A DNA stretch of 64,000 bases from Halioglobus sp. (lineage in GTDB: Bacteria > Pseudomonadota > Gammaproteobacteria > Pseudomonadales > Halieaceae), in assembly GCA_029246385.1 (NCBI GenBank), contig JAQWNG010000034.1, forward strand, positions 157,141 to 221,140, read 5' to 3'. The position numbers and the translations under genes are program-made. Position 1 is the stretch's first letter. Each line of letters starts with the position of its first letter. The notes beneath the pieces were generated by a model that saw only the letters and a program-made list of their open reading frames with translations, did no database searches and had not been told where the DNA came from. Below, piece by piece: positions 1 through 11,537 of this stretch.

Positions 1-569
1 GAGCCTTTCTGATTAATGATCGCATCAACAGCAATCGCCGTCTTGCCGATCTGCCGGTCGCCAATGATAAGCTCGCGCTGACCTCGACCGATTGGCACCA
101 TCGCATCAATCGCTTTCAACCCAATCTGCACCGGCTGATCAACCGACTGCCGGGCGATAACACCTGGCGCAACTTTTTCAAGGGCGTCCGTCATTGCCGC
201 ATTGATAGGCCCCTTGCCGTCGATAGCAAACCCCAACGCGTCTACAACCCGTCCCTGTAACTCTGGCCCTACTGGAACCTCTAAAATCCGGCCCGTGCAT
301 CGGCAAGACTGCCCCTCTGCAATACTCTTGTAGTCTCCGAGAATCACGGCGCCCACTGAGTCGCGCTCAAGGTTTAGAGCCATCCCATATATGCCGCCCT
401 CAAATTCAATCATCTCGCCGTACATAACTTCGGCAAGACCATGGATACGAATAATACCGTCCGTAACGGATACTATCGTGCCTTCGTTGCGATCTTCCGC
501 AGTGACATCGAGCTGGTCGATGCGCTGCTTGATAATCTCACTTATCTCAGATGGATTCAGTTGCTGCAT
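1..569 (-). CDS. atpA: ATP synthase F1 subunit alpha (5' part only)
   Basis: N-terminal about 189 codons of the alpha subunit of F1Fo ATP synthase; the gene continues beyond the left edge. Alpha alternates with beta in the F1 hexamer and carries a non-catalytic nucleotide site. Translation starts [17 protein letters not shown], the usual helical N-terminus that contacts the delta subunit, and runs into the P-loop [11 protein letters not shown] at about positions 10-40. It follows atpH with a 30-base gap in the atpI-B-E-F-H-A order, so it is co-transcribed from the promoter upstream of atpI. Identification is certain; only the C-terminal two thirds cannot be seen. Confidence 0.97.
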   Translation of the reverse strand, partial: MQQLNPSEISEIIKQRIDQLDVTAEDRNEGTIVSVTDGIIRIHGLAEVMYGEMIEFEGGIYGMALNLERDSVGAVILGDYKSIAEGQSCRCTGRILEVPVGPELQGRVVDALGFAIDGKGPINAAMTDALEKVAPGVIARQSVDQPVQIGLKAIDAMVPIGRGQRELIIGDRQIGKTAIAVDAIINQKG

Positions 570-599
570 GCTCTATTCCTCAATCCTATGTCCAAACGT

Positions 600-1136
600 C
601 TAGGAGTTCATTGCTTCGGCGAGCTTGTCTAGCCCGCCGCGCACGGAGCCATCGATCACTAGATCACCGGCCCTGATTAAAACGCCACCCAAAAGATTGC
701 CGTCCGTTGACGTACGCACCTTCACTTCGCGCTCAAGTTTTTTGCCTAACACTGCGGCCAATTTATCTCGTGTTGCATCAGCAAGGTCAAAGGCAGATAT
801 CACCTCGACGTCAACCGACTTTTCTTGATTTGCTTTATATTGAGCAAATAAAGAGTGGATCTCGGGCAACAAGGCAAGGCGTTTATTCGATGCGAGAATT
901 GCAACGAAGCTTTGCGTTTCAGCTCCCAATAGTTCGCCACATACGCTATTTAACGTCTGTGCCTGCTGCTCCGCGGTCAAAGCAGGGTTGTGCAGCACAC
1001 CGTCCATCGTGTCGTCTTGGCTCACGGCCGCTACGGCAAACAGTTCCTCATCCCACTGCGATAACTGGCCCTTGCCCCGTGCATACTCGAAAGCGGCCTT
1101 GGCATATGGGCGCGCGATTGTGCTTAACTCCGCCAT
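600..1136 (-). CDS. atpH: ATP synthase F1 subunit delta
   Basis: 178-residue delta (OSCP-like) subunit, which joins the top of F1 to the peripheral stalk made by subunit b. The protein opens with the typical ELSTIARPYAKAAFEYA segment and ends with the conserved region around LLGGVLIRAGDLVIDGSVRGG, the signature region of the family. Length matches the family (about 177 in E. coli). It lies 12 bases after atpF and 30 before atpA in the same minus-strand operon. Nothing unusual is seen. Confidence 0.96.
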   Translation of the reverse strand: MAELSTIARPYAKAAFEYARGKGQLSQWDEELFAVAAVSQDDTMDGVLHNPALTAEQQAQTLNSVCGELLGAETQSFVAILASNKRLALLPEIHSLFAQYKANQEKSVDVEVISAFDLADATRDKLAAVLGKKLEREVKVRTSTDGNLLGGVLIRAGDLVIDGSVRGGLDKLAEAMNS

Positions 1137-1148
1137 AGCTCCCCCGAA

Positions 1149-1619
1149 TTACAACTCTGCAGCCAGCTTATCAACTAGACCGGCATGTGCCTTTTCATCA
1201 ATTGCCGCACCCAGAATCTTTTCAGCACCGGCTAGAGACAATGCGGCAACCTGCCCACGCAAGTGCTCCCGCGCGCGATTAGTCTCTTGCTCGATTTCTG
1301 CCTGAGCAGCAGTCTTAACGCGATCAGCCTCAACGACAGCTGTGCTTTTGGCTTCCTCTACGATCTGAATTCCGCGCTTGTTAGCAGAATCGACGATAGC
1401 GGCCGCTTCGTGCTTAGCCTCAATAAGCCGCTGTACGGCTTTTTGCTTCGCTAATTCTAGATCGTGACCAGCACGATCTGCAGCTGCCAACCCGTCAGCC
1501 ATCTTCTTCTCGCGCTCTGCCATTGCAGCCAAGATAGGTGGCCACACATACTTCATACAAAACATGACAAAGCAGACAAATGCGATCATCTGTCCGATAA
1601 GCGTAAGATTAATATTCAC
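1149..1619 (-). CDS. atpF: ATP synthase Fo subunit b
   Basis: 156-residue subunit b, the same length as in E. coli. One N-terminal membrane helix (about residues 4-24, [20 protein letters not shown]) is followed by a long charged, alanine-rich coiled coil that forms the peripheral stalk dimer. It holds F1 against rotation together with delta. The start [10 protein letters not shown] matches the family. Only one b gene is present between atpE and atpH, so the stalk is a homodimer rather than b/b-prime. Part of the atp operon. Confidence 0.96.
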   Translation of the reverse strand: MNINLTLIGQMIAFVCFVMFCMKYVWPPILAAMAEREKKMADGLAAADRAGHDLELAKQKAVQRLIEAKHEAAAIVDSANKRGIQIVEEAKSTAVVEADRVKTAAQAEIEQETNRAREHLRGQVAALSLAGAEKILGAAIDEKAHAGLVDKLAAEL

Positions 1620-1684
1620 GCCTTGCTCCTCACAGGTTATTGGGGGCTGCGATCAGGGCAGCCCCGTTCCCGCCGCTGGTTGGC

Positions 1685-1924
<240 letters not shown>

Positions 1925-1963
1925 CTATCGTTACATTAAGCAAAACATACATTAAACATCGAA

Positions 1964-2857
<894 letters not shown>

Positions 2858-2879
2858 CTATCAAAACTCTTAAATCTGT

Positions 2880-3269
2880 CTATTCCCGCCAGTCGCGCCT
2901 AAGCAACAACCAACTTCCTATGATTTGTATCGCCAGCATTGCTAAAAAACCCGCAAAAACTGCCGAGCCACTTACGGGCCTCAGCATAGTAAACACTATG
3001 GCAAAGCCAGCAGCACTGAGTGCGAATTTACCCACTTCGCCCAAATAGCTAGCCCGAGCACTAGCTTTGGCTGACTGCGCCCCGCGCCATCTAAAAGCGT
3101 GAAACGCAAAATATGACTGTGGCACTATGGCTATAAGGCCGCCACTGAAGACCGAATAAGCAATAACTTTATCGACCATCAGTAAAAAAAGACTCGCCAC
3201 AACAAGCAATGCCAGTTGAGACCAAGTGATTCGGTGTACCGGGGTGCGGACTATTTCAGCACCTGCCAT
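2880..3269 (-). CDS. atpI: ATP synthase subunit I (AtpI)
   Basis: 129-residue small membrane protein, first gene of the atp operon. AtpI assists assembly or stability of the c-ring and is poorly conserved in sequence. About four hydrophobic segments are visible: ITWSQLALLVVASLFLLMVD, VFSGGLIAIVPQSYFAFHAF, VGKFALSAAGFAIVFTMLR and VFAGFLAMLAIQIIGSWLLL. Position before atpB supports the call as much as the sequence does. Confidence 0.9.
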   Translation of the reverse strand: MAGAEIVRTPVHRITWSQLALLVVASLFLLMVDKVIAYSVFSGGLIAIVPQSYFAFHAFRWRGAQSAKASARASYLGEVGKFALSAAGFAIVFTMLRPVSGSAVFAGFLAMLAIQIIGSWLLLRRDWRE

Positions 3270-3330
3270 CAGCGCCTCGCGTCACGCCTATCGTCGTTAA
3301 GTACACCGACCTTCCTCTTTTCGGGCCCGC

Positions 3331-3359
3331 ATTATAGGGGCATTATCCGGCAGGTTCAA
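3331..3359 (-). promoter_or_regulatory. Predicted sigma70 promoter of the atp operon
   Basis: On the minus strand a -35 box TTGAAC (positions 3359-3354) is followed after exactly 17 bases by a perfect -10 box TATAAT (3336-3331) and a GC-rich discriminator. Transcription would start near 3324, giving a leader of about 55 bases to the atpI start. The GC-rich discriminator is typical of growth-rate-controlled genes; that regulation is inferred. The rest of 3270-3509 shows no gene. Confidence 0.7.
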
Positions 3360-3509
3360 CTGAGTTGTCACCGGCCGTTCAACGGCGTGTTTTTGCTCTT
3401 GCACTAAACGTCCGTATTCTCAGATCGTAACACGCATCCGAGGACGATAGGCACGGACAACGCCTCCTGCTAGTGCCAGCCTTGAGCGCTATGTTCTGCA
3501 TCGTAAAAT

Positions 3510-4406
3510 TTACTTAATGTGGCTCAAAATGCCGTCTAATTCATCCAGGCTGTTGTAGTGCAAGATGAGCTTACCTTTACCCTTCGCGCTATGCTGAACT
3601 TTGACCGCGGCCCCAAGGCGCTGCGACAGATCGTCTTGCAAATTTCGAATATTAGGCTCGACAGCGTTTGCGAGTGGAGATCGCGTATTACTCGAAAACC
3701 AATTGCGCACCAAAGCTTCTGTTTGACGCACCGTCAAACCTTTACCTACGACGGTGCGGGCCGCCTGAGATTGATCGGGGCCTTCTAAGCCTAGCAACGC
3801 CCGCGCATGCCCCATCTCTAGGTCACCATGCTCGAGCAGGCGCCGGACATCCTCCTGCAATGTCATCAGGCGCAGCATATTGGCTACCGTAGAGCGTGAT
3901 TTCCCTACCGCTGTTGCCACTTCCTGTTGCGTAAGCTCAAACTCACGCTGCAATCGCTGCAGTGACGCGGCTTCCTCTATCGGATTGAGGTCCTCGCGCT
4001 GTATATTTTCTATCAGAGCCATCGCAATCGCAGCCTGATCCGAAACATCACGAATAACAACGGGGATAACATCTAAGCCAGCCAATTGCGTGGCACGCCA
4101 TCGCCGTTCGCCGGCGATGATTTCGTACTTTTGATCAGCAATAGGGCGCACGACGATCGGCTGCATAACGCCCTGAGCAATAATACTGTCCGCCAGCTCA
4201 CGCAGAGATTCCGGCTCAATCTCCCGGCGTGGTTGGTATTTGCCGCTCTGAATAAGGTCTACTGGTAGCCTTTCTAATGCTAAGCCCACACCGCCTGCAG
4301 GGTTACTTAAGGCCGCAGGCGCTTGAGAGTCAGCGTGTTGAGCGCTAGTACCCGCGCCAAGTAACGCATCAAGCCCACGCCCCAAGCCTCGTTTTTTAGC
4401 TGCCAT
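3510..4406 (-). CDS. parB: Chromosome partitioning protein ParB
   Basis: 298-residue ParB/Spo0J. The N-terminal CTP-binding domain contains the GERRWRAT motif at residues 99-106, followed by the ENIQREDLNPIEEA segment and a helix-turn-helix (LTQQEVATAVGKSRSTVANM) that reads parS. The C-terminal dimerisation region ends the protein. It starts 2 bases after parA ends, so the two are translationally close. The cognate sites are probably the two palindromes found inside recF at 21482 and 22115. Confidence 0.97.
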   Translation of the reverse strand: MAAKKRGLGRGLDALLGAGTSAQHADSQAPAALSNPAGGVGLALERLPVDLIQSGKYQPRREIEPESLRELADSIIAQGVMQPIVVRPIADQKYEIIAGERRWRATQLAGLDVIPVVIRDVSDQAAIAMALIENIQREDLNPIEEAASLQRLQREFELTQQEVATAVGKSRSTVANMLRLMTLQEDVRRLLEHGDLEMGHARALLGLEGPDQSQAARTVVGKGLTVRQTEALVRNWFSSNTRSPLANAVEPNIRNLQDDLSQRLGAAVKVQHSAKGKGKLILHYNSLDELDGILSHIK

Positions 4407-4408
4407 AT

Positions 4409-5227
4409 CTATTCTCCGTCATTACACGCTATCACAGCATTGTCAGGCTGCTGTTTTGCCTCCTCCTCTGCTCGACGGATGATTTCTCCTGCCAGTGCCA
4501 TGTAGGCCTTAGATCCACGAGAATTTTTATCATAGTACATGGCTGGAAGGCCGTGGCTGGGCGCTTCCGCTAGACGCACATTTCTGGGCACAACTGTGCG
4601 ATAGACCTTATCGCCAAAGTGCGTGCGCAACTGCGCTGACACATCCGTTGTAAGGCTGTTGCGAGGATCGTACATCGTGCGCAAAATGCCCTCGATCCGC
4701 AGGCCGTTGTTGAGCGTTTCTGCCACGCTTTCAATCGTTCGCGATAGCGCTGCCAAACCCTCCAAGGCAAAATATTCGCATTGCATGGCAATAATCACTC
4801 CTCCAGCGGCAACCAAGCCGTTGATTGTCAGCATATTAAGCGAGGGAGGACAATCAATCACTATGTAATCATATTCGCTAGAAGACTCCAAAAGCGCCAC
4901 CTTCAGGCGGCGCTCCTTGTCTTCAGCGTCTAACAATTCCACTTCAGCGGCCGTGAGGTCACTGTTAGCAGGCAAGACATCATAACCGCTGTCGCCAGCA
5001 GGGCATGCCGCAAGCGGAATAGGCACACGGTGAACCAAAACATCGTAAATACTGCGCTCGATATCGTGCTTGTTAATGCCGCTACCCATGGTGGCATTAC
5101 CCTGTGGATCTAGGTCAACCAGCAGCACACGCTGTTTCATCGCGGCTAGCGATGCCGCTAGGTTAATGCTGGTCGTGGTCTTGCCAACGCCACCCTTTTG
5201 ATTTGCGATTGCGAGAATTTTGGTCAA
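4409..5227 (-). CDS. parA: Chromosome partitioning ATPase ParA
   Basis: 272-residue ParA/Soj ATPase with a deviant Walker A motif KGGVGKTT at residues 11-18, the [13 protein letters not shown] motif, and Walker B-like [14 protein letters not shown]. It lacks an N-terminal DNA-binding extension, which marks it as a chromosomal (type Ia, short) ParA. With ParB it moves newly replicated origins apart. It lies between rsmG and parB, the standard place in gammaproteobacteria without the E. coli MukBEF-type arrangement. Confidence 0.97.
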   Translation of the reverse strand: MTKILAIANQKGGVGKTTTSINLAASLAAMKQRVLLVDLDPQGNATMGSGINKHDIERSIYDVLVHRVPIPLAACPAGDSGYDVLPANSDLTAAEVELLDAEDKERRLKVALLESSSEYDYIVIDCPPSLNMLTINGLVAAGGVIIAMQCEYFALEGLAALSRTIESVAETLNNGLRIEGILRTMYDPRNSLTTDVSAQLRTHFGDKVYRTVVPRNVRLAEAPSHGLPAMYYDKNSRGSKAYMALAGEIIRRAEEEAKQQPDNAVIACNDGE

Positions 5228-5274
5228 TTAACTTGCCCCTAGCAACAGTAGTGTTTGAGTCGGCGCGCACTGTG

Positions 5275-5901
5275 TTACAGCGTAATATCTATCAGATGCC
5301 GATGCTCCCCTAGACCTGGCACAGCGAGCGAGTGAACCGTCACCTGCGCACCCTGTCCACCGATCGCATCTAGCTCTTTCGCAGGATAAGCCCCTTTCAT
5401 CGCCAACAAGCGGCCCTGAGGCGCCAACAGGTGGCGGCAACCTTGCATCATATCCTGCAAAGAAGCAAAAGCCCGTGACAACACTGCATCAAACGGCTCG
5501 ACCGGACGGAAAGACGCCACCCTAGCCTGATGAACGACTATATTATCTAAGCCCAGTGCTGTTTTCACCTGAAAAAGGAATCGGGTCTTCTTACCGTTAC
5601 TATCTAGCAAGTGAACCTCTCGCTGGGGAAAAAGTATCGCAATAGGGACCCCAGGCAGCCCAGCCCCGGTTCCCACATCAAGAATACGCTGACCCGCTAA
5701 AAAAGGCGTAATCGCTAGGCTATCAAGTAGGTGGCGGGCAACCATGTCTGCCTCGTCGCGCACCGCAGTCAAATTATAGGTCGTATTCCATTTTGACAGC
5801 AAAGCCACATAGTTGATTAAACATGCCTGCTGATCGCGACTAACCACCACTTTAAGGCCGTCACAGCCCTGTTGGAGCCGAGAAATGAGGTCTGATTGCA
5901 A
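5275..5901 (-). CDS. rsmG: 16S rRNA (guanine-N7) methyltransferase RsmG
   Basis: 208-residue SAM-dependent methyltransferase (GidB) that makes m7G527 in 16S rRNA. The SAM-binding motif ILDVGTGAGLPGVPIAI and the following acidic LLDSNGKKTRF are clear, as is the upstream RHLLDSLAI segment. Length is normal (E. coli 207). It lies 1 base after mnmG, almost certainly in one transcript. Loss of this enzyme gives low-level streptomycin resistance in other bacteria; nothing suggests loss here. Confidence 0.97.
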   Translation of the reverse strand: MQSDLISRLQQGCDGLKVVVSRDQQACLINYVALLSKWNTTYNLTAVRDEADMVARHLLDSLAITPFLAGQRILDVGTGAGLPGVPIAILFPQREVHLLDSNGKKTRFLFQVKTALGLDNIVVHQARVASFRPVEPFDAVLSRAFASLQDMMQGCRHLLAPQGRLLAMKGAYPAKELDAIGGQGAQVTVHSLAVPGLGEHRHLIDITL

Positions 5902-5902
5902 G

Positions 5903-7819
5903 TCAGGCCAGCTTACGTTGGCTGTCAGAGCCTGCCGGACTATCCCTGACCAAGGCGCCCCCTTTTTTGAGGTATATCAGCAACAATGCAATGGCGGCTG
6001 CCGTGACCCCAGGTATTCGTCCAGCACGTGCCAATGAGTCTGGTCGAGCAGCACTTAACCTCTGTTTTACTTCATGAGACAGGCCGTCAACTGCGTTATA
6101 ATCTAAGTCAGCCGGCAACGGTGTGTGCTCATTACGACGAAGGCGCGCAATATCTTCTTTTTGTCTTTCAATATAGCCTGCATACTTGGCTTGTATTTCA
6201 ACTTGTTCTACTGCTTGGGGGTCTCCACTGGGCGCTCCCACCAACGCGGCGATGTCTGCATATGTCAGCTCTGGACGTTTCAGCAGTTCAGCCAGAGAAT
6301 ATTCACGGGCGAGTGGATTTTTTATTTTTCCTGCAAGCGCTTCAGCCTGCGGGGTGTCAGGTTGAACCCAGCTGGTCGCTAATCGGTCTGTTTCTTTCGC
6401 TATCGCATCGCATTTTCTTTCAAAGCGCTCCCAACGAGCATCACCCACCAACCCCAATGCCCTGCCGTGCTCGGTGAGACGCAAGTCTGCGTTGTCTTCA
6501 CGCAGCAGCAGCCGGTACTCCGCACGCGACGTAAACATACGATAGGGCTCTAAAGTGCCCATCGTGATCAGGTCGTCTACCAACACACCAACATAGGCCT
6601 CGTCCCGCCGCGGGGCCCAGGCTTCCTTTTCACGCACCGCGAGAGCAGCATTGAGTCCGGCCAGTAAACCCTGAGCAGCAGCCTCTTCATACCCCGTAGT
6701 GCCGTTGATCTGCCCAGCAAAATATAATCCGGGAAGGGCCTTTGTCTCGAGGGTTGCATTGAGATCCCGCGGATCGAAAAAATCATATTCGATCGCGTAC
6801 CCTGGCCTAGTGATGTGTGCATCCTGAAATCCTTCGATGGAACGAACGAGCTCAGTCTGAACATCAAATGGCAAACTAGTCGATATACCGTTGGGATAGA
6901 GCTCCTGCGTATTTAACCCCTCCGGCTCTATAAAAATCTGGTGCGAACTTTTATCCGCAAAGCGGTGAATTTTATCCTCAATACTGGGGCAGTAGCGCGG
7001 CCCGACTCCTTCGATAACGCCTGAATATAACGGTGACCGGTCTAGGCCGCCTCGAATAATGTCGTGGGTTTGCTCATTGGTGTGAGTGATCCAGCAGCAG
7101 CGCTGCTCGGGATGTTCGGCGGTGTTTCCTAGGTAAGACATTACCGGTTCAGGTTGATCGCCCCACTGCTCCTTCAGGCCGGAGAAGTCTACGCTGCGCG
7201 CATCGATGCGCGGTGGCGTCCCCGTTTTTAGGCGCGCCACACGGAATGGTAGCTCGCGTAAGCGCTCTGCAAGCGCAATAGACGGCGGGTCACCGGCGCG
7301 ACCGCCAGAGTGGCTCTCTAACCCAATATGCATTTTACCACCGAGGAATGTGCCGCTAGTAAGAACCACTCGTGGCGCCCGAAAAACAAGCCCCATTTGC
7401 GTAACCGCACCGGCTATTTTGCCATTCTCAACGAGCAGGTCGTCAACTGGCTGCTGAAATATGGATAAATTGGGTTGTGATTCGAGTATTTGGCGGATGG
7501 CATTCCTGTACAACACTCTGTCTGCTTGTGCCCGCGTAGCCCTGACGGCCGGTCCTTTGCGTCGGTTCAATACACGAAATTGTATTCCAGCCTGGTCGGT
7601 GGCGCGAGCCATAGCTCCGCCTAAAGCATCAATCTCCTTAACGAGGTGGCTCTTCCCAATACCACCGATCGCAGGGTTACAGGACATTTGTCCCAGCGTA
7701 TCGACACTGTGGGTAAGTAGAAGGGTACGACACCCCATGCGTGCCGCCGCCAGGCAGGCTTCCGTTCCCGCATGCCCCCCGCCAATAATAATCACTTCAA
7801 ACCGTTGTTGGTATTCCAC
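5903..7819 (-). CDS. mnmG: tRNA uridine 5-carboxymethylaminomethyl modification enzyme MnmG
   Basis: FAD-dependent enzyme (GidA) that, with MnmE, installs the cmnm5 group on U34 of several tRNAs. The dinucleotide-binding motif [21 protein letters not shown] follows the start within 10 residues, and [22 protein letters not shown] and the second signature [19 protein letters not shown] are present. I place the start at a GTG (7819-7817), giving 638 residues: this matches the family (about 630) and has a GAGG six bases upstream. An ATG at 7891 would add 24 unconserved residues. Its partner gene mnmE is interrupted by a stop codon in this sequence. Confidence 0.95.
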   Translation of the reverse strand: MEYQQRFEVIIIGGGHAGTEACLAAARMGCRTLLLTHSVDTLGQMSCNPAIGGIGKSHLVKEIDALGGAMARATDQAGIQFRVLNRRKGPAVRATRAQADRVLYRNAIRQILESQPNLSIFQQPVDDLLVENGKIAGAVTQMGLVFRAPRVVLTSGTFLGGKMHIGLESHSGGRAGDPPSIALAERLRELPFRVARLKTGTPPRIDARSVDFSGLKEQWGDQPEPVMSYLGNTAEHPEQRCCWITHTNEQTHDIIRGGLDRSPLYSGVIEGVGPRYCPSIEDKIHRFADKSSHQIFIEPEGLNTQELYPNGISTSLPFDVQTELVRSIEGFQDAHITRPGYAIEYDFFDPRDLNATLETKALPGLYFAGQINGTTGYEEAAAQGLLAGLNAALAVREKEAWAPRRDEAYVGVLVDDLITMGTLEPYRMFTSRAEYRLLLREDNADLRLTEHGRALGLVGDARWERFERKCDAIAKETDRLATSWVQPDTPQAEALAGKIKNPLAREYSLAELLKRPELTYADIAALVGAPSGDPQAVEQVEIQAKYAGYIERQKEDIARLRRNEHTPLPADLDYNAVDGLSHEVKQRLSAARPDSLARAGRIPGVTAAAIALLLIYLKKGGALVRDSPAGSDSQRKLA

Positions 7820-7921
7820 TGCTGGCCTCGCATACCAAGTGCATTCCCGTTTAAGATCACAGATTATACGAGGGCCATGCCTGTTGTTCAAAAGTTGCCC
7901 GGTGTCGCCGCGACTGGTGTA

Positions 7922-8764
7922 TCAACTAACCGGCAGCCTGTCCTCACACCACGCGAGGATTTGATCAAGAACGTCTTGGCGCTCAGGTTCATTCAGGATT
8001 TCATGGTACAGACCGGAATAAACCGTCAAGGTTTTATCCGCAGAAGCAATGTGTTCATGCAAATAACGCGACCCATCAGGCGAGGTCATTACATCTGCAC
8101 CACCATGGAGTATTAACATCGGCAGAGTGATGCCTACGGCACTCGCTTGCAAGCTCGCCATGCCTGCAAATAACTCTCGCACCATCCGCGCCGAAGCCTT
8201 ACCGTGAAATACCAGTGGATCTTCAAGATATTTTCTCACCTGCTCAGGGTCACGACTGACGCCGCTGGCATCTAACTGCATTACCCCCAGTCGTGGCGTT
8301 AACACTGCCAGCAGCCGAATAGCGTACATTTGTAGCCATCCCGGCTGTAGATCGGAGGTAATAAGTGCACCCGATAGAATACAACCAACAAACCGATGCT
8401 GTTGCTCTAAAAGATAGTTGCACGCAATCAAACCGCCGAGGCTGTGCCCTAAAAGGAATATCGGTACAGCAGGGAAACGGCGCTCTATCTCATTATTAAA
8501 CGCTCTTAAATCAGCGAGGAAGTCAGCAAACATGTCTATATGACCTACTCTGCCATCAGAATAACCGTGGCCACGATGATCCAGTGCAACAACTGCCAGC
8601 CCTTTTGCCGCAAAGAACTCTCCTACATGCCGATAACGGCCACTATGCTCGCCGGCGCCATGGACTACTAATACGATGGCTTTAGGGCCAGCCTCTGGCA
8701 ACCAATATTGGAAGTAAATCGTTTGTTGACCAACGCTCTGTAAGCTGTCCTCTATGTGTTTCAT
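7922..8764 (-). CDS. Monoacylglycerol lipase / lysophospholipase-like alpha/beta hydrolase
   Basis: 280-residue alpha/beta hydrolase of the Hydrolase_4 (PldB / monoglyceride lipase) family. Visible features are the oxyanion-side VVHGAGEHSGRY, the LDHRGHGYSDG motif, the nucleophile elbow GHSLGG with Ser108, a likely acid in HGGADVMTSP and the histidine in GLYHEILNE. No signal peptide is seen, so it is probably cytoplasmic and acts on monoacylglycerols or lysolipids; substrate is not decidable from sequence. It points away from the neighbouring pyrophosphatase gene and is the first gene of the block that separates mnmG from mnmE. Confidence 0.85.
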   Translation of the reverse strand: MKHIEDSLQSVGQQTIYFQYWLPEAGPKAIVLVVHGAGEHSGRYRHVGEFFAAKGLAVVALDHRGHGYSDGRVGHIDMFADFLADLRAFNNEIERRFPAVPIFLLGHSLGGLIACNYLLEQQHRFVGCILSGALITSDLQPGWLQMYAIRLLAVLTPRLGVMQLDASGVSRDPEQVRKYLEDPLVFHGKASARMVRELFAGMASLQASAVGITLPMLILHGGADVMTSPDGSRYLHEHIASADKTLTVYSGLYHEILNEPERQDVLDQILAWCEDRLPVS

Positions 8765-8929
8765 GTGTTCTCCGAGTCAGATCGCCTGTTACAGGCAATT
8801 TCACCCACGACGCGTTAATATCCTGTTACATTTCAAAAGTAGACTTTTGTTTGTTTCGCTTGTCACTGCTGCCACAATTTAGGTAGCATGCAGAGCATAT
8901 TATATATAATAAAACACTGGAGTTGTTCT

Positions 8930-10921
8930 ATGACTGAATACCTTATCATTCCACCAATCGTTGGTCTTGCAGGTCTTGCCGTCGCATTTATTATTTATCA
9001 CATCATGCTGCGACATGATGCCGGTGACGGGGTGGTCAAAAAAATCGGGGATCAAATACATCTTGGTGCTATGGTCTTTATGCACCGCGAATATAAAATG
9101 TTAGCCCTGTTCTCGCTATGCTTGTTAGTGGCTATTTTTGTTTCGCCGCTAGGTCTCAACACCGCTATCGCATTTGTAGCTGGCGCAGCATCATCTGCGA
9201 CTGCGGGCTATCTGGGCATGTTCGCTGCTACGAAAGCTAACGTGCGTACCACGGTGGCCGCCCACAATCACGGTCAAAAAACGGCGTTGTCTGTTGCTTT
9301 TTATGGCGGCTCCGTAATGGGATTATGCGTTGCATCGCTAGGCCTCGTCGGTCTAGGGGGTGTCTATTGGTATTTCGGTGGAGACGTTGGCACAGCACAC
9401 GCTATCCACGGATTTGGCATGGGCGCATCTGTAGTTGCTTTGTTTTCACGCGTAGGCGGGGGCATATTTACCAAGAGCGCTGATGTTGGCGCCGATTTGG
9501 TGGGTAAGATCGAAGCAGGCATTCCAGAGGATGATCCTCGCAATCCAGGCGTTATCGCAGACAATGTAGGCGACAATGTCGGTGACATCGCAGGCATGGG
9601 TTCAGATATTTTCGAATCATACTGTGGCTCAATGATTGCTTGTGTTGCAATCGCATCAACAATAACTGTGGCAGCAACGCGAGATGCCATGATGCTCCTG
9701 CCTCTCGCTTTAGCCACGATTGGCCTTTTAGCTTCTGTTTGTGGCATTGTAATTGTTCGTATTCGATCTAATGCGCCACCAGAAGCGGCGCTGCGGTCTG
9801 GTACGTTATTAGCACCGGTTATTTTTGCGATAATGGCATGGTTCATGATGGATACTATGGGGCTGGAAGCCAACATATGGTGGTCTGTTATTTGTGGTGC
9901 GGTAGGCGGCGTCTTTATTGGTTTAATCACCGAATACTACACCGGTGGAGGACCTGTTAAGAAAATTGCTAAGTCGGGAGAAACGGGGGCGGCCACGGTT
10001 ATGATTACTGGTTTGGCCGTCGGTATGCAATCTGTCGTTCTGCCTGTTCTGTTCCTGGCTGCGATTATTTACATTTCTACATTACTTTCGGGTCTTTATG
10101 GCGTCGGAATCGCCGCCGTGGGTATGCTTGCCACGGTAGGAATTACAATGGCGATTGACGCCTACGGCCCTGTTGCCGATAACGCTGGAGGAATCGCTGA
10201 AATGGCCGGTATGGGTGAAGAGACCCGCCAGATAACTGACGGCCTCGATGAAGTAGGTAACACGACAGCTGCCATTGGAAAAGGGTTCGCCATTGGTGCC
10301 GCGGCACTCGCTGCTTTAGCAATTATCGCTGCCTTCGTGGAGACCGTGCAGGTTCATACTGTTGATTTTGCCTTGGCCGTTACAGATCCCGTCGTATTGG
10401 TAGGAATGTTCATTGGTGGAACGATTCCATTTTTAATTGCAGCGATCACCATGACCGCAGTAGGCGAAGCAGCTTTCGACATGATTAATGAAATTCGCCG
10501 TCAGTTTCGCGAAATCCCAGGTTTATTGGAGGGGTCCGCTGAGCCTGATACAGAGAAATGTGTTGATATTGCGACCACTGCTGCGCTGCGTCGTATGATT
10601 TTGCCTGGTGTTATTGCCGTGTCAGCGCCTGTGCTGGTTGGCTTTGGTCTCGGTGCTGCGTCTCTGGGCGGCATGTTAGCAGGTGCATTACTGGCATGTG
10701 TTTTGATGGCATTAATGATGGCGAATGCCGGGGGAGCATGGGATAACGCCAAGAAATATGTAGAAAAAGGCAACCTCGGTGGAAAAGGGTCGGATACTCA
10801 TTCGGCTGTGGTCGTTGGTGACACCGTAGGCGATCCCTTCAAGGATACTTCAGGTCCCGCAATGAATATTCTGATTAACGTAATGGCCATCGTGAGCCTA
10901 GTCATCGCGCCTTTACTGTAA
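8930..10921 (+). CDS. hppA: Membrane-bound ion-pumping pyrophosphatase
   Basis: 663-residue integral membrane pyrophosphatase that couples PPi hydrolysis to H+ (or Na+) export. The substrate-binding motifs [33 protein letters not shown] and the C-terminal [18 protein letters not shown] are complete, with about 16 membrane segments. The segment [14 protein letters not shown] has alanine where potassium-independent enzymes carry lysine, so it belongs to the K+-dependent class by this criterion. I start at the ATG at 8930 (GGAG 8 bases upstream) rather than an in-frame start at 8888. A TATAAT at 8905-8910 lies just upstream but has no good -35 box. Its place between mnmG and mnmE is unusual. Confidence 0.95.
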   Translation: MTEYLIIPPIVGLAGLAVAFIIYHIMLRHDAGDGVVKKIGDQIHLGAMVFMHREYKMLALFSLCLLVAIFVSPLGLNTAIAFVAGAASSATAGYLGMFAATKANVRTTVAAHNHGQKTALSVAFYGGSVMGLCVASLGLVGLGGVYWYFGGDVGTAHAIHGFGMGASVVALFSRVGGGIFTKSADVGADLVGKIEAGIPEDDPRNPGVIADNVGDNVGDIAGMGSDIFESYCGSMIACVAIASTITVAATRDAMMLLPLALATIGLLASVCGIVIVRIRSNAPPEAALRSGTLLAPVIFAIMAWFMMDTMGLEANIWWSVICGAVGGVFIGLITEYYTGGGPVKKIAKSGETGAATVMITGLAVGMQSVVLPVLFLAAIIYISTLLSGLYGVGIAAVGMLATVGITMAIDAYGPVADNAGGIAEMAGMGEETRQITDGLDEVGNTTAAIGKGFAIGAAALAALAIIAAFVETVQVHTVDFALAVTDPVVLVGMFIGGTIPFLIAAITMTAVGEAAFDMINEIRRQFREIPGLLEGSAEPDTEKCVDIATTAALRRMILPGVIAVSAPVLVGFGLGAASLGGMLAGALLACVLMALMMANAGGAWDNAKKYVEKGNLGGKGSDTHSAVVVGDTVGDPFKDTSGPAMNILINVMAIVSLVIAPLL

Positions 10922-10931
10922 GGTTCCATGT

Positions 10932-10961
10932 TGCGCCTCGATGGCTCATCGTCGAGGCGCA
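10932..10961 (+). terminator. Hairpin after the pyrophosphatase gene
   Basis: A perfect 10-base inverted repeat (10932-10941 with 10952-10961, arms TGCGCCTCGA / TCGAGGCGCA) with a 10-base loop begins 10 bases after the hppA stop. It could end the transcript or protect its 3' end, but there is no T tract after it, so a factor-independent terminator is uncertain. Confidence 0.45.
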
Positions 10962-11051
10962 TATAAACCATACAAGTACTAGCGCGTTCGGCAATGGCAC
11001 TGTCATTATTGTTCGTCCATATGGTTCTCTTATCGGCTCAATGAGTGTGGT

Positions 11052-11537
11052 ATGCCTGTCCTGAGCAACAGCCAAAAATTTGATCTCGTTACAATAATGA
11101 ACGCCCATATTCCTCATGCGGCTTTACTCGGGATTCAAGTCGAGAGCATCGAAAGAGAAGAACTGACACTAAGACTGCCCTATCAAACACACCTCATTGG
11201 TAACCACGAAACCGGTACATTACATGGTGGCGTATTAACGGTGCTACTGGATCAGACCTTGGGGATGGCAACCGTCTGCAGTGATGCCTCTGAACCGTCT
11301 GTAACGCCAACGCTAGACTTGCGGATTGATCACTTAGGCATAGCGCCGGCAGGAATGTCTATATTTGCCTCAGCACGCGTTTACAAAGCAACTCGAAAAA
11401 TACTTTTCGTCGAAGGCATCGCCTATTGTGAATCAAAAGAAAAACCTATTGCGCGGGCTACAGGTAGCTGGGTCCGAGTTGCAGAAGTCGATTTGTCTTG
11501 GATTGTTTCATCCGACAAGGACGCTGCCTCACCATGA
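11052..11537 (+). CDS. PaaI-family hotdog thioesterase (first of a pair)
   Basis: 161-residue hotdog-fold protein of the 4HBT/PaaI group, which hydrolyses acyl-CoA thioesters. The conserved HGG sits at residues 58-60 (TGTLHGGVLTVLLDQTLG) with the catalytic acid as Asp67. Its stop overlaps the start of the next gene by four bases (ATGA), so the two are translationally coupled. The second protein has the same fold but glutamate at the acid position. Substrate unknown; the neighbours (SnoaL-like and luciferase-like oxidoreductase) suggest breakdown of a CoA-linked organic compound, which is inference. Confidence 0.85.
   Translation: MPVLSNSQKFDLVTIMNAHIPHAALLGIQVESIEREELTLRLPYQTHLIGNHETGTLHGGVLTVLLDQTLGMATVCSDASEPSVTPTLDLRIDHLGIAPAGMSIFASARVYKATRKILFVEGIAYCESKEKPIARATGSWVRVAEVDLSWIVSSDKDAASP

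Noticed and set aside
3363..3395. GCCG-loop-CGGC hairpin with five T as a terminator
   Set aside because: It is oriented on the plus strand, where no gene precedes it; parB and atpI are both on the minus strand.
9364..9930. 188-codon open frame on the minus strand
   Set aside because: Shadow of the pyrophosphatase gene, low-complexity translation with no motif or ribosome site.
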